A DNA stretch of 64,000 nucleotides from Sweltsa coloradensis (lineage: Eukaryota > Arthropoda > Insecta > Plecoptera > Chloroperlidae): positions 124,001 to 188,000 of the forward strand of contig JAMZAV010001297.1 of NCBI GenBank assembly GCA_024449915.1, in the 5' to 3' direction. The notes below the pieces were generated by a model. It ran no database searches. It saw only the letters and a list, made by a program, of their open reading frames with translations, and had not been told where the DNA came from. Positions 55,541 to 64,000 of this stretch are shown here, in pieces (position 1 is the stretch's first letter; the number at the start of each line of letters is the position of its first letter). A program made the translations under genes and the position numbers.

Positions 55541-57720
55541 TCTGTCCCGCCCTGAAGCTGTTGGTTCTGCCTCGGCTATTGCGACGAACGTCTGGTATAC
55601 GCGTTGACGTTGGAGGGGTACAAACGCCGGTGGTAAGAATAAACCACTCGAATCCTCCAAATGCTGACACACCTGGCATCGAACAGGGAGTTATAGATTA
55701 CTTTGCTGTTCAGCCACATCTATATGCCATGTCCGATGACTGCCTTTGTCAAATGGAGGAGCTAGCAGCGATTGCGCGGGCGCTTCCAGCTCGTAAGGCT
55801 CCTGGTCTTGATGGCACAACGGGTCAAATCATCAAAGTGCAGCCAATTAATACTGCTTATTTAAATGTTGGAATTTTCAATGCTTGTCCCACGTTCCAAT
55901 ATTTTCGACGGTTTCGTAAGTTGATACAAATTATTGCCTTCTTCAAACCTGGCAAATCGCCTCGAGACCCTAACTTTTACAGGCCAATATGTCTTCTATC
56001 CGTCATCTCCAAAATGTTCGAGAGAGCGCTGCTGACAAAAGACTGCAGATACACGCCAACAGTCACGCTATCATCCCCGATGTATATAATTTGGCTTCCG
56101 GCCGGGTATTCGTCAGTTCATCAAGTTGCTCCAGTAGTTTCTGCAATCACAACTGCGTGTGACAACCGTCAGAAGATGGCAGCAATTTTCCTGGACGTTG
56201 TTAAATCATTCGATAGAGTGTAGCACGAGGGCCTATTCATCAAGCTCATCTCCCTCGACTTGCCTCCATATCTTTTCGAGGTTACAAGATTACAAGATTA
56301 TATAGAAGATAGTTAGAAGATATTTTAGAGCGTTCATTCTTCGTTTAATGGAATGCCTCTCTCTCCTCCCAACGCCCGATTTCAGTCGGGGTGCCTCAAG
56401 GATCAGTCCTCGCGCCGTTCTACTTCAACATATTCACAGATTACTTCCTCTTCCTCCGCCTTATATCGTTTTTGGAATCTTTGCCGATGACATAACAGCT
56501 CCCGCCATGGCTGTTCTCGCTGAAATGTCGCACGTGGTCAAATATCACTGGACACAGCATGGCAGCTTGGTACACTTGCTGGTGAATGGGTCTGAACGCT
56601 TCAAATACGTGTGCGACATTATTCTCTCACTGTCAAAGTCAGGACCTGACTCTGTTTCGACTGCGTGGCAAGGACGTCAAATGGTCATCCACAAACTACA
56701 CAAACTTTTGCTAATTTTTTCTAAGTATGTGTATTACTCTGTTTTGTATCTGCTGTTGCATAGAATACTAGTCGAGAGAGAGAGAAAGAATAAAGATCTA
56801 ATTTTAATAATAACTGCCTTGGAGTGATGCTCGACAAGAGACTGCCATTTAGTCCTCACAAGAGCAAGGTAGTTGCAAAGGCCACAGGAAAAGTGGCATA
56901 TCCATTACTGCGGACAGTGGCGTAGGAACTATTTTTTTAGTGGGGGGGTCACACTCAAGTTGACTATGAGGTTGGGTGGGTAAACCGGAGTCTGGGGCGA
57001 AGCCCCAGCCGCCGGAGGCTTTTTCACCGTAGGCGAGATTTTTTTAAAAAGGTGCCTTTGATAGGTGGCCTAAAACACGTTTTCAGGCGAATTTTAATTA
57101 TGAATAAGGGTTATATTTTGAAGCTAATATTGCATTGAAGATTGATTACCTGACTAAAATCGGTCGACAGTCTGCTTGCACTGCACACAAAATATAATGA
57201 ATATTAGTCTAAAATCAGATGGCTAGTCTAGTCTCGCAAATCACGTCTCTTACTGAATCTTCTAAAAATGTTAACAAAACCTTCCTTTTTGTTTGCAAGC
57301 CCGACTGTAGTAAAAATCCCAAAAATCACCCAATAAGCTATAAGTTAGAAAATAACACCCATACCTAGCTTGACCCCCCCACTGGGGGGGGCAAGCCAAC
57401 CAGTGGGGGGGGGGAGTTTCCCACCATCCCCCCCGTTCCTACGCCCCTGACTGCGGAGCACATCGATGGACACGGAAACTAACCGACTTGGTCTCTACAC
57501 CTCTGTCATACGACCTTCCATGATGTATGCTTCACCAGTCTGGTCGCAATGTGTAGATTCCCACATTAAATGACTTCAGGTCTTTCAAAACAAGGTGCTT
57601 CGCTTGATTACGGGTGTACCTCTACACGCTCTACACGCTTGTTGGACCAACACACCGACTTGGGCTTCGCCAAGGTGAGTCAATACCTAGACCAACTGGA
57701 TATCAATTTCTTCTAGTCAC
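55541..57720 (+). pseudogene. Jockey-like non-LTR retrotransposon ORF2, broken
   Basis: Reverse transcriptase motifs occur in order: LPARKAPGLDG, then FFKPGKSPRDPNFYRPICL, a degenerate AGYSSVHQ motif and FLDVVKSFDRV (motif A). An in-frame stop TAG follows at 56221-56223. GVPQGSVLAP (motif B, about 56390) is in a shifted frame, and FGIFADD (motif C, about 56470) is in another. After LGVMLDKRLPFSPHKSK (about 56822-56872) comes a 535-bp hAT MITE with its target duplication. The sequence then resumes LYTSVIRPSMMYASPVWSQ and QNKVLRLITGVP (about 57498-57630) and RLGFAKVSQYLDQL. The endonuclease domain is absent. The order and spacing fit Jockey/I-group ORF2. Confidence 0.8.
56915..57449. mobile_element. 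hAT-like MITE, 535 bp, perfect 8-bp TSD
   Basis: TIRs CAGTGGCGTAGGAAC and (complement) CAGGGGCGTAGGAAC. Target duplication ACTGCGGA at 56907-56914 and 57450-57457. G- and C-rich blocks lie near the ends (GGGGGGGTCAC, and CCCCCC/GGGGGG near 57375-57430). Removing the element and one duplication joins the two halves of the surrounding reverse transcriptase reading. Non-coding. Confidence 0.9.
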
Positions 57721-58502
57721 TTCAAAAATAAGAAAATTCTCTATTCTGCGCACTATTTCAAGGCATTGATTTTGCAGTAAATTCAAAATTCGCCCGCAAA
57801 CTTCACTCTCAAGAACTCAACATCGGTCCTCTTGCCAAGAATGCGCGGGTGAGTCCACAACTTCAGACCGATGTCGACTCTTATGCCGCCTGATCTCGAA
57901 CTTTCATCTCTGTGTTGATGTCAAACCAAAAAATCATCCATCCACAAATACATTTTCACAACGAGAACTAGGTCCGACGGAGAACAGAGGAGCAAAAAGC
58001 AACCTGCCTAAGAGATGGAAGGTGTAACTTGCCTTCAAAGATGACGGATTTCCTCACTACAGGTTCGACTGGAAAAATACGTCAATGAGTTTAAATGATG
58101 CATGATGATGAGAGCTCGATTGTATTACAGCAGAAATGGACTTGCGATTTAAGAAAAACCAAGAACTCTGTTTTCGCCGTCAAAGAAGTGGTGATACGTT
58201 TAGGGATGTCAAGAGTATTTTCAGTTTTGCTCTGAAATACGAAGCAACTACTTTGCGATTTGATATCGGGAAAGTAAAGCAGCAATGCAGACGCACGATG
58301 GAAATGTACCAGTCAACGACGAATGTGTGCGATCAATAAGGCAATCAAGTTTAAAGATGTTCCCGTATATTTCAAGACTGATTGAGCTAATCTTAGCAAT
58401 CTCAGAATAATCTGTTACGGCAGAGCGTTACCTATCAATCGACAACGCGGAGAATTAAAAACACTTTAGAGCAACAATGAGCGATATGCGTTTTTGAAAT
58501 AA
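57721..58502. other. Unassigned, possibly Jockey 3' region
   Basis: 57721-58080 may be the 3' end of the Jockey-like element (frames weakly protein-like, with stops). The frame 58136-58339 has no recognised motif. Confidence 0.3.
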
Positions 58503-58920
58503 ATAAACAGTGACCCTGTAAAGGCTGGAGTGATTCTTCATTACAATTTACCAGATAAATTAAAAGACCTTGCCATAAACAGAGACAAATTCAAATTGAA
58601 CATATTAAAAGTATCTAATTTCTCAAGCATTTTACAGTACACGAAAATTTCATGGAGGCAATCACTGCAGTTGTGGTTATTGTAACAATCACCTACGCTT
58701 CGCCAATATTTCTTTACTTTACTTAAATAAATCTATAATTAAGCGTGATATTGTTTTCGTACTATTTATAAAATCATTTGTAATACTATTAACATTGTCT
58801 AAGAACTTTAGAACAAAGCGTATTATTTTCAAGATTGTACGTCAATTAGGCCAAGTATAAAGTGTGCATACAATTCTGTTTTATTGTTGGCAAAGAAAAA
58901 AAACGCATTTTGAATTGAAT
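58503..58920 (+). pseudogene. Non-LTR retrotransposon 3' end with (TTGAA)n tail
   Basis: The plus-strand frame ending at the stop 58683-58685 includes VKAGVILHYNLPDKLKDL and DKFKLNILK. This resembles the conserved IYN-x-LP-x-x-L/IK...FK..L C-terminus of non-LTR ORF2. About 230 bp of 3' sequence follows, then AAAAAAAACGCATTTTGAATTGAATTGAAT-like tail (last 15 bases ATTGAATTGAATCAA). The 5' end is truncated and no reverse transcriptase domain remains. Clade not determined. Confidence 0.5.
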
Positions 58921-59084
58921 TGAATCAAATCTCGGTATAATCTCCTGCGAGTACGAGCTTAGCGGGCCGCTCACGGAAAACCCCGACCCAGTTATCGATA
59001 AGTTTCATCAATAAAAGATCGGCGTTTTCAGTTCACCTCGTGAATCGAATCATTTTATTTCTGTGGAGTAAACAGTGAAACGCA

Positions 59085-59250
59085 AGTTTATGTAGTTCGT
59101 TAGTATTGTGGTAACCGTCACTGCTTCCGATGCAGAAGATCTCCCAGAAGATTTCCGCTTTAAGTAGAAGTTTTTTAACTTGTGATAAAGACTTGGCTAG
59201 TTGACTCAGAAATGTGAAAACGGTGACTTTGGAGTCGTCCTAGCATTACG
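59085..59250 (+). mobile_element. tRNA-Gly-derived SINE family K, copy 2
   Basis: GTTCGTTAGTATTGTGGT (A-box region) and CTGCTTCCGATGCAG (anticodon arm with TCC), then a degraded B-box. The body GAAGTTTTTTAACTTGTG...CGGTGACTTTGGAGTCGTCC matches the complement of 51070-51190. Confidence 0.65.
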
Positions 59251-59266
59251 AGATACGACGAGATAT

Positions 59267-59349
59267 AGAGTAGAGTAGAGTAGAGTAGAGTAGAGTAGAG
59301 TAGAGTAGAGTAGAGTAGAGTAGAGTAGAGTAGAGTAGAGTAGAGTAGA
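59267..59349. repeat. Pentanucleotide microsatellite (TAGAG)n, about 16 copies
   Basis: Perfect array adjoining, on its right, ATCTTTATTCACTTAG. On the minus strand this reads CTAAGTGAATAAAGAT then (CTCTA)n, so the array is probably the expanded tail of a non-LTR element. Confidence 0.9.
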
Positions 59350-59450
59350 TCTTTATTCACTTAGACTAATACATAGTACAAGAATACACCTCTTCGTGAA
59401 GAGATCTATTAAAATTACACAAATTCAAATAACTAATTACAAACTGAATA
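59350..59450 (-). mobile_element. Probable non-LTR retrotransposon 3' UTR
   Basis: On the minus strand TTCACGAAGAGGTGTATTCT...GTGAATAAAGATC leads straight into the (CTCTA)n tail. The AATAAA-plus-microsatellite-tail arrangement matches the other CR1-like ends in this window. It is cut off by the Helitron-like element at 59457. Confidence 0.45.
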
Positions 59451-59456
59451 TGAACA

Positions 59457-60375
59457 CTAAGAAAACGCTAAAGTCCCGCCGCGTTGATGGATGAGCTTTT
59501 TAAAGTTTTTAGTTTGCGTGGGATATCTTTACTTTTGCAAGTGCTTTGTTTTGCTACCTACGCATTGTAAGTGATTGTTGTCAAATTTCTTTTGTTACCT
59601 GTCAATTGGTATTATTTACCGTAAAAACTTATATTAATAGCTTTATTTCTATGGATTCTGGCTAACTTTTTCAACTTTTTCTTTTAAAAGGTACTCCACA
59701 TGTATAATATGAACGTTGAAGGCCCACCCGTTTGGTCAGAATTGGCCCAAATGGCACGAAAATATCGCACGTAAAGTCAAAAAACTTATATTAAAAGCTT
59801 TATTTCTATAGATTCTGACTAACTTTGCAACTTTTTCTTTCAAAAAGCAATACATCACCATTACCTTAATGTCCATGTGAAATATGAACGTTGTAGCCTC
59901 ACCCGTTTGGTCAGAATTGACCCAAATGGCACGAAAATATCGTACAAAAAGTCAAAAACTTATATTAAAAGCTTTTTTTCTATAGATTCTGGCTAACTTT
60001 TTCAATTTTTTCTTTCAGAAAGCAATACATCACCAAAACCTTAATGTCCATGTGAAATATGAACGTTGTAGCTCTACCTGTTTGGTCAGAATCGGCCCAA
60101 ATGTCTCGAAAATATCGCACTAAAAATCGAAAAAAATCGTAAAAGTGCGATATTCATTCATGAGAAATATTTCTTCGATTGTACCCAAAAACGTGGCACG
60201 TCTAAGTTCAGAGATTTCGAAGGTCCCCTTCAATTTTCATCAAGATCGCATATGCCGTTTGCCTGGAATCGTGCGAACAAACAGACAAAAAAAGAAAAAA
60301 AACAAAAAACAAAAACCAACCGAGCTAAATTTTTTGGGGGGTCAGTGAAATTGAAGTCTTCGCTTCGCTCATCCA
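59457..60375 (-). mobile_element. Helitron-like element, family A copy 4
   Basis: Minus-strand start TGGATGAGCGAAGCG at 60375. Three internal units of about 150-175 bp each contain TTTCTTT...AAAGCTTTTAATATAAG and CCAAACGGGT. It ends GCTCATCCATCAACGCGG...GCGTTTTCTTAG at 59457 (CTTAG instead of CCTAG), followed by T. It is the longest A copy and has the most units. At its right edge it abuts retroelement coding sequence. Confidence 0.75.
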
Positions 60376-60663
60376 AATATCATCATTGGTGTCATTGAAT
60401 ACTTGCATAACAGATTTTCCTTCATTAAAATATGTTAGTTGTGGGGTCATATCTTCACATTCAGTAATGACAGCTCCTTCGTTTACTTCGGCAAGAACTC
60501 GCACAAAGTGAACTGAATTACTCACTACTGTCACATCAGACGCTACTGTGATTTTCGTGCGTCCAGTAGTTTTTGCACCTGAAGGTCTCGAAATGGCTGA
60601 TCATTGCGGTGGCCTAATACAAGTTGGTCATCTATCTTAGCAAAAGCAATATGCGAGGAACAT
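60376..60663 (-). pseudogene. Gypsy-like LTR retrotransposon pol fragment (protease end to RT linker)
   Basis: The minus-strand frame downstream of a stop at 60601-60603 reads VTVVSNSVHFVRVLAEVNEG, then ITECEDMTPQLTYFNEGKSV and FNDTNDDIW. This arrangement recalls the linker between protease and reverse transcriptase in Ty3/Gypsy Pol (...V-x-N-x-x-D/E-x-I...). Just upstream, in another frame, CSSHIAFAKIDDQLVLGH resembles the C-terminal protease motif (A-x-I-D-D-x-x-L-G). The fragment is cut at 60375 by the Helitron-like element, and no RT motif follows on its other side. Assignment by motif only. Confidence 0.4.
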
Positions 60664-60836
60664 GTTAAATTATAAGGTTGTCCGACTCAGCCTTGATGAA
60701 CGTTGATACTGGCTCTGTCTGCGGGTGGAATTTTGTCTTGGTAAAACATTGAAGGTAAAATTATTGTTTTCTGAATTTAAATATATATTGCATTTATAAT
60801 TATTGGTATATAATTATTTATTTATTTATTTTCCAG

Positions 60837-61430
60837 CCAGCGATTTAGCCTCACTCGAACACTGAAGTTAAGCAACATCGGGCGTGGTCAGGGGTTGAGT
60901 GGGTGACCGCTCTGCCCTGAAAATACACGTATACCGCTGGCTAGAGCAGACTAAAATTTTAAATTTTTATCGTGGGAAACCTGTTATAGGGTGCAATTAG
61001 CCCCTCTTCAGGTGAACTAGGTATGTGCGGATAGGAAATTGTGAAGGGATGTCCGAGGGCTGTTTAAGAGGACTCAATCCCTTGCATTCGCCTTAACGAC
61101 TGAGGAAAACCTCGGAAAAAACCTTCAGTCAGGATTGCCGGTCTCGACGGGATTCGAACCCGGGACCTCCCGAATCGGAGTCGAGCGCTTAGCGCCCGAG
61201 CCAACACTGTCGGTAGAGCAGCCTAGAGTTCGAAAGCTTTATGTGACGGCTTAGTTCTCCTTGACGTTGTCTGCTCGGCAGTCCGGGTTAGTGGAGGAAC
61301 CTATATGACTGTCAAAAGTTACACCGTCCTTTCGGATGGGACGTAAAGCCATTGGTCTCCTTGGTACTTTTCGAAAGGAGTAGGCTACGTGCCGGTACCG
61401 GGTTTCCCCTCCTCCCTTCTCTATTAAATT
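60837..61430 (+). mobile_element. 5S rRNA-derived SINE, copy 2, interrupted by another SINE
   Basis: The head 60837-60941 keeps 5S helix I (GCCAGCG/CGCTGGC) and the internal promoter-like stretch (GAAGTTAAGCAACATCGGGC, GGTGACCGCTCTGCCCTGAA). The body resumes at 61214 and contains ACCGTCCTTTCGGATGGGAC, AAAGCCATTGGTCTCCTTGG and CGTGCCGGTACCGGGTTTCC, matching the complement of 11690-11900. A tRNA-derived SINE is inserted at 60950-61213. About 15 bp of the 5S 5' domain is missing compared with copy 1. Confidence 0.75.
60950..61213 (-). mobile_element. tRNA-derived SINE nested in the 5S SINE, 8-bp TSD
   Basis: Flanked by TAGAGCAG at 60942-60949 and 61214-61221. Read on the minus strand it starts with a tRNA-like head: TGGCTCGGGCGC as A-box, an anticodon arm CTCGACTCCGATTCGGG with CCG, and the perfect B-box GGTTCGAATCC. 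A body with GAAGGTTTTTTCCGAGG and CGTTAAGGCGAATGC follows, ending in an AT-rich tail (ATAAAAATTTAAAATTTTAG). The 11.7-kb copy of the host SINE lacks it, confirming an insertion. Confidence 0.85.
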
Positions 61431-62749
61431 TGCACTAGTAGATTACATTATCCGTTGCAAATAGAGACTAAATAAATTATTGCCTCAATGTAAAAGTAAA
61501 CAAATCAACTCCTAGTCATCGGCTATGCTACTACCCCGCCCTCTTCTTTCGGATCCACGTAATAACTTTCACAATTCCGTCGAGCACATGCAGTCTCCTT
61601 TATAAATATTACAAATTAAAGAATATGAAGTCTTTACACAGTTTGACGGAAAGGGAGACGATGCTTACGGGGTGATAGCTGCTGTGGGTGGGGTTGCCTA
61701 GCAACTGCGGCAGACTCCGAGCCCAGACGCACAAAGCCCCCACCCCCCTTCGTGAGCTGAAGGCATCAACAATATTTCAATACGGGGAAATAAGTTATCC
61801 TAGTTACTGAATCGGAATTAATGATAACATGGGACCGTGCAAGCGTATTATGATTATGGTGGTAATCGTTTGAAATACCTTGTACTGTGTAAACCTCTAA
61901 TTGATCCGGAATTTGTTGCCATTTACCGAAAACGAGACTCAGTGGTATTCTAATAAAAACATTTTCCATGTCGAACAAAACATCTACCCTGAAAAACTTT
62001 TCCTTTTCAATTATTTAATGTAAAACTTTCTATAATTTCCCAATATTGTATTGTAGAGAAATATTTGATTTCACAGCGACCTCAACCGATATTACAAAAC
62101 TTTATAATGATCTAAGTTGACATCGACATGACGTACGGTTAACCTGCTATTAAATTTATTTCTCAATTTCATTGATCGGGAATCACTCCCGTAGGTGTAC
62201 TTGATATATGGAAATTCAGTTAAACCATGTTCCGGCTTTGTAGGATTTTGATTAAATACTTCTTAGAATTATTTTTGTATGTTATATTATTTTTTGTACA
62301 ATTTGATATGTTGTATGTGTGTATGTATGTATGATAATAAATTTATATAAAAAAAAATATTGTCATGGCCTAATCAACACGCTAATCTAACTAGACACAT
62401 ATAGCTATGAATAATCACATGTAAAACATGCTTACATTTCTAGTAGTCAACCTGCCCAGTGCAGGCCGCTATTCTATAACTTCTACTGGAGGATTCGTAG
62501 GAAATCGCACGAATCGTAGTTGAAAGCGACGCGTCACAAGTCTGTTTGTGTGCGAAGTCTGTTTACCATGATATTATACACACAGTATTAACGGCATCCA
62601 CTAATGGGAGTTTCGCAGTTTTCTGTCTTATTTTCTTGGTTAAATAACTCATAAAAGTCGCCCTTACTGTGGATACCAAAATGAGTTTTTCTAACTTCAT
62701 TTTTAGTTAAATATATATTTTTAAACGCCTTTACTCCATACTACTCAAA
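61431..62749. other. Unassigned
   Basis: A GC-richer patch lies at 61660-61755. 62320-62355 (GTATGTATGTATGATAATAAATTT then A9) looks like a polyadenylated 3' end but has no coding neighbour. No gene recognised. Confidence 0.3.
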
Positions 62750-62995
62750 CGGTAAAAATGAGATTTTTTTTTGAAATTTGTACCGTCTGACAAATAAAAA
62801 TCGTTAACCAACTGTTATTTCAGCATTCTATTTCTCCTTGTAATGAGGTGGAAGCTAAATGTGTTTATAAACTCTATGTAGAAAACCAATTCCATCAATT
62901 TAATTTTGCACTAGTTGTGCAGGCTAAAATATTGTCAAAAAACGACATTATAATGACCGATAGTTAGGTTTTGTTCCGCCCGAAAAAAAATGCTT
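62750..62995. repeat. Old diverged half-copy of the palindrome at 63519-64000
   Basis: Shared order of blocks with 63755-63990: TTTGTACCGTCTGAC, AACTGTTATTTCAG, TTTATAAACTCTATGT, AGAAAACCAATTC, TTTAATTTTG and TTCCGCCCGAAAAAAA. The other arm is not recognisable. Confidence 0.5.
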
Positions 62996-63042
62996 CATTC
63001 AGCCAACTTTCATGGCCTTCAAGGTTTTTGCACTAGGTTCAT

Positions 63043-63442
63043 AACAATTGCCTTAAGAGGGTTCACCACCCTTTTGATAGTTAGTAAATAGCGGTTTGCT
63101 CGGCCAAAAAGCATCCTACGTATATACAATTTTGCAAACTTGTCAATAAAGCATACATGGACGTTCCAACAGTCATAGATTTTCAAAATTTTGACTTGAT
63201 CAGCCAGAAAAAATTCACGAATATAGTCAATTTTGGACTTTTTAACAAAATTGAAATTCGTGAAATCTAATTTATTTTTTATAAATTATTTCAAAACAAA
63301 TTTTAGGAATGTGTTACTATAGAAACCTTTATTTCCACTTTCTTGAGATATGGTCAAAATTTCTAACAACTGTGATGTCATTCAGCCGAGCAAACAGAAA
63401 ATTGCCTAAAAAAGGGGTGGTGAACGCTCTTAAGGCTATTGT
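63043..63442. mobile_element. Family G element, copy 2, with about 28-bp TIRs
   Basis: The left end ACAATTGCCTTAAGAGGG then TTCACCACCC is inverted at the right end (GGGTGGTGAACGCTCTTAAGGCTATTGT, about 63415-63442; key parts GGTGGTGAAC and CTTAAGGC). The body matches 31408-31730. About 400 bp, non-coding. The 64-codon frame at 63309-63503 is an artefact. Confidence 0.7.
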
Positions 63443-63518
63443 ACCACCTCTGGCCGATAATTTGTTGAGTCGAAGATATATGTCTGAAAAGTTTGCTGAA
63501 TGAATGAAGGCCTTTAAA

Positions 63519-64000
63519 ATAACAGAAAAAAAATTGTTAATTTTTTGGGGCGGGACATAACTTCACTTTTGGAAATTATATTTAGATTTTTGGACAAAAG
63601 TGTAATATACAAGTCTAGTTCAAAATTAAATTTTGAGAATCGGTTTTCTAGACATAGTTTCTAAACATCTTTAGCTATAACTTGATTATAGCTAAAATTG
63701 TTTTCTGAAAATAACTGTTGGTGTACGATTTTTTTTTTCAAACGGTACAAATACGAGTTTTTTCCAGTTTTGTACAGTTTGACAAAAAAATTCGTACACC
63801 AACTGTTATTTTCAGAAAACTATTTTAGCTATAATCAAGTTATAGCTAAAGGTGTTTAGAAACTATGTCCAGAAAACCGATTCTCAAAATTTAATTTTGA
63901 ACTTGACTTGTATATTACACTTTTGTCCAAAAATCAAAATATAATTTCCAAAAGTGAGGTTATGTCCTGCCCCAAAAAATTCACAATTTTTTTCTGTTAT
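63519..64000. mobile_element. Foldback element, about 220-bp arms, reaching the window end
   Basis: The left arm 63519-63745 (ATAACAGAAAAAAAATTGTT...) is the reverse complement of 63788-64000 (...TTTTTTTCTGTTAT) with very few mismatches. The loop is about 42 bp. The last bases of the window still match, so the element may extend further. Confidence 0.8.

Noticed and set aside
60837..60941. 5S rRNA gene
   Set aside because: Helix I and promoter-like parts remain, but about 15 nt is missing and the sequence continues into a SINE body repeated at 11.7 kb.
61148..61213. tRNA-Arg(CCG) gene candidate
   Set aside because: It has good A and B boxes and an anticodon arm, but the acceptor stem does not pair. 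It is the head of a SINE bounded by an 8-bp target duplication.

Overview
The window looks like repeat-dense, gene-poor, AT-rich DNA from the nuclear genome of an animal, probably an aquatic invertebrate. Evidence: a BEL/Pao LTR retrotransposon with a tRNA-Tyr-type primer site, several non-LTR retrotransposon 3' ends with microsatellite tails, 5S- and tRNA-derived SINEs, hAT-type and TTAA-flanked MITEs, and a Helitron-like non-autonomous family. I found no intact host gene, no true tRNA or rRNA gene and no bacterial-type operon. Nearly all long open frames are by-products of repeats. The species cannot be named from the sequence.

Layout. 0.6-5 kb: a TIR element (661-1014), then a cluster of Helitron-like elements (1241-5040), some head-to-tail and some inverted. 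5-14 kb: non-LTR debris, two inverted-repeat MITEs (6696-7287, 9898-10340), another Helitron-like copy (8592-9340), an old tandem duplication (10.5-12.7 kb) whose second copy carries a 5S-derived SINE, and a hexamer microsatellite. 14.2-18.7 kb: a 4.5-kb palindrome of about 2-kb arms built from four degenerate units each, with tRNA-like motifs at its centre. 19-32 kb: sparse AT-rich DNA with non-LTR fragments, a TTAA-flanked MITE, a 622-bp foldback and three more Helitron-like copies. 32.36-38.86 kb: a BEL/Pao element with near-identical LTRs and a perfect 5-bp target duplication, but with an inverted duplication of its own 5' end and several frame breaks. It sits inside one arm of an older three-hairpin element. 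39.5-44.8 kb: a 5.25-kb element with about 0.9-1-kb terminal inverted repeats, TAA target duplications and a candidate empty site at 48.8 kb; other repeats are nested in it. 45-64 kb: more foldbacks, hAT MITEs (one inside a Jockey-like reverse transcriptase pseudogene), SINEs (one nested in another with an 8-bp target duplication), a Gypsy-like fragment, one Helitron-like copy and a palindrome that runs off the window end.

The strongest system is the Helitron-like family, nine copies plus one fragment. Each readable copy starts TGRATRAGC and ends in a 5-bp stem-loop followed by CTAG or a close variant. An inverted copy of the 5' terminus lies about 30-45 bp inside the 3' end. Flanking bases are T on both sides in almost every copy, and no target duplication is seen. 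This matches the published structure of Helentron-associated elements (HINEs) better than that of canonical Helitrons. A tandemly duplicated 120-bp flank supplies a filled and an empty site side by side. No Rep/helicase source gene is in the window.
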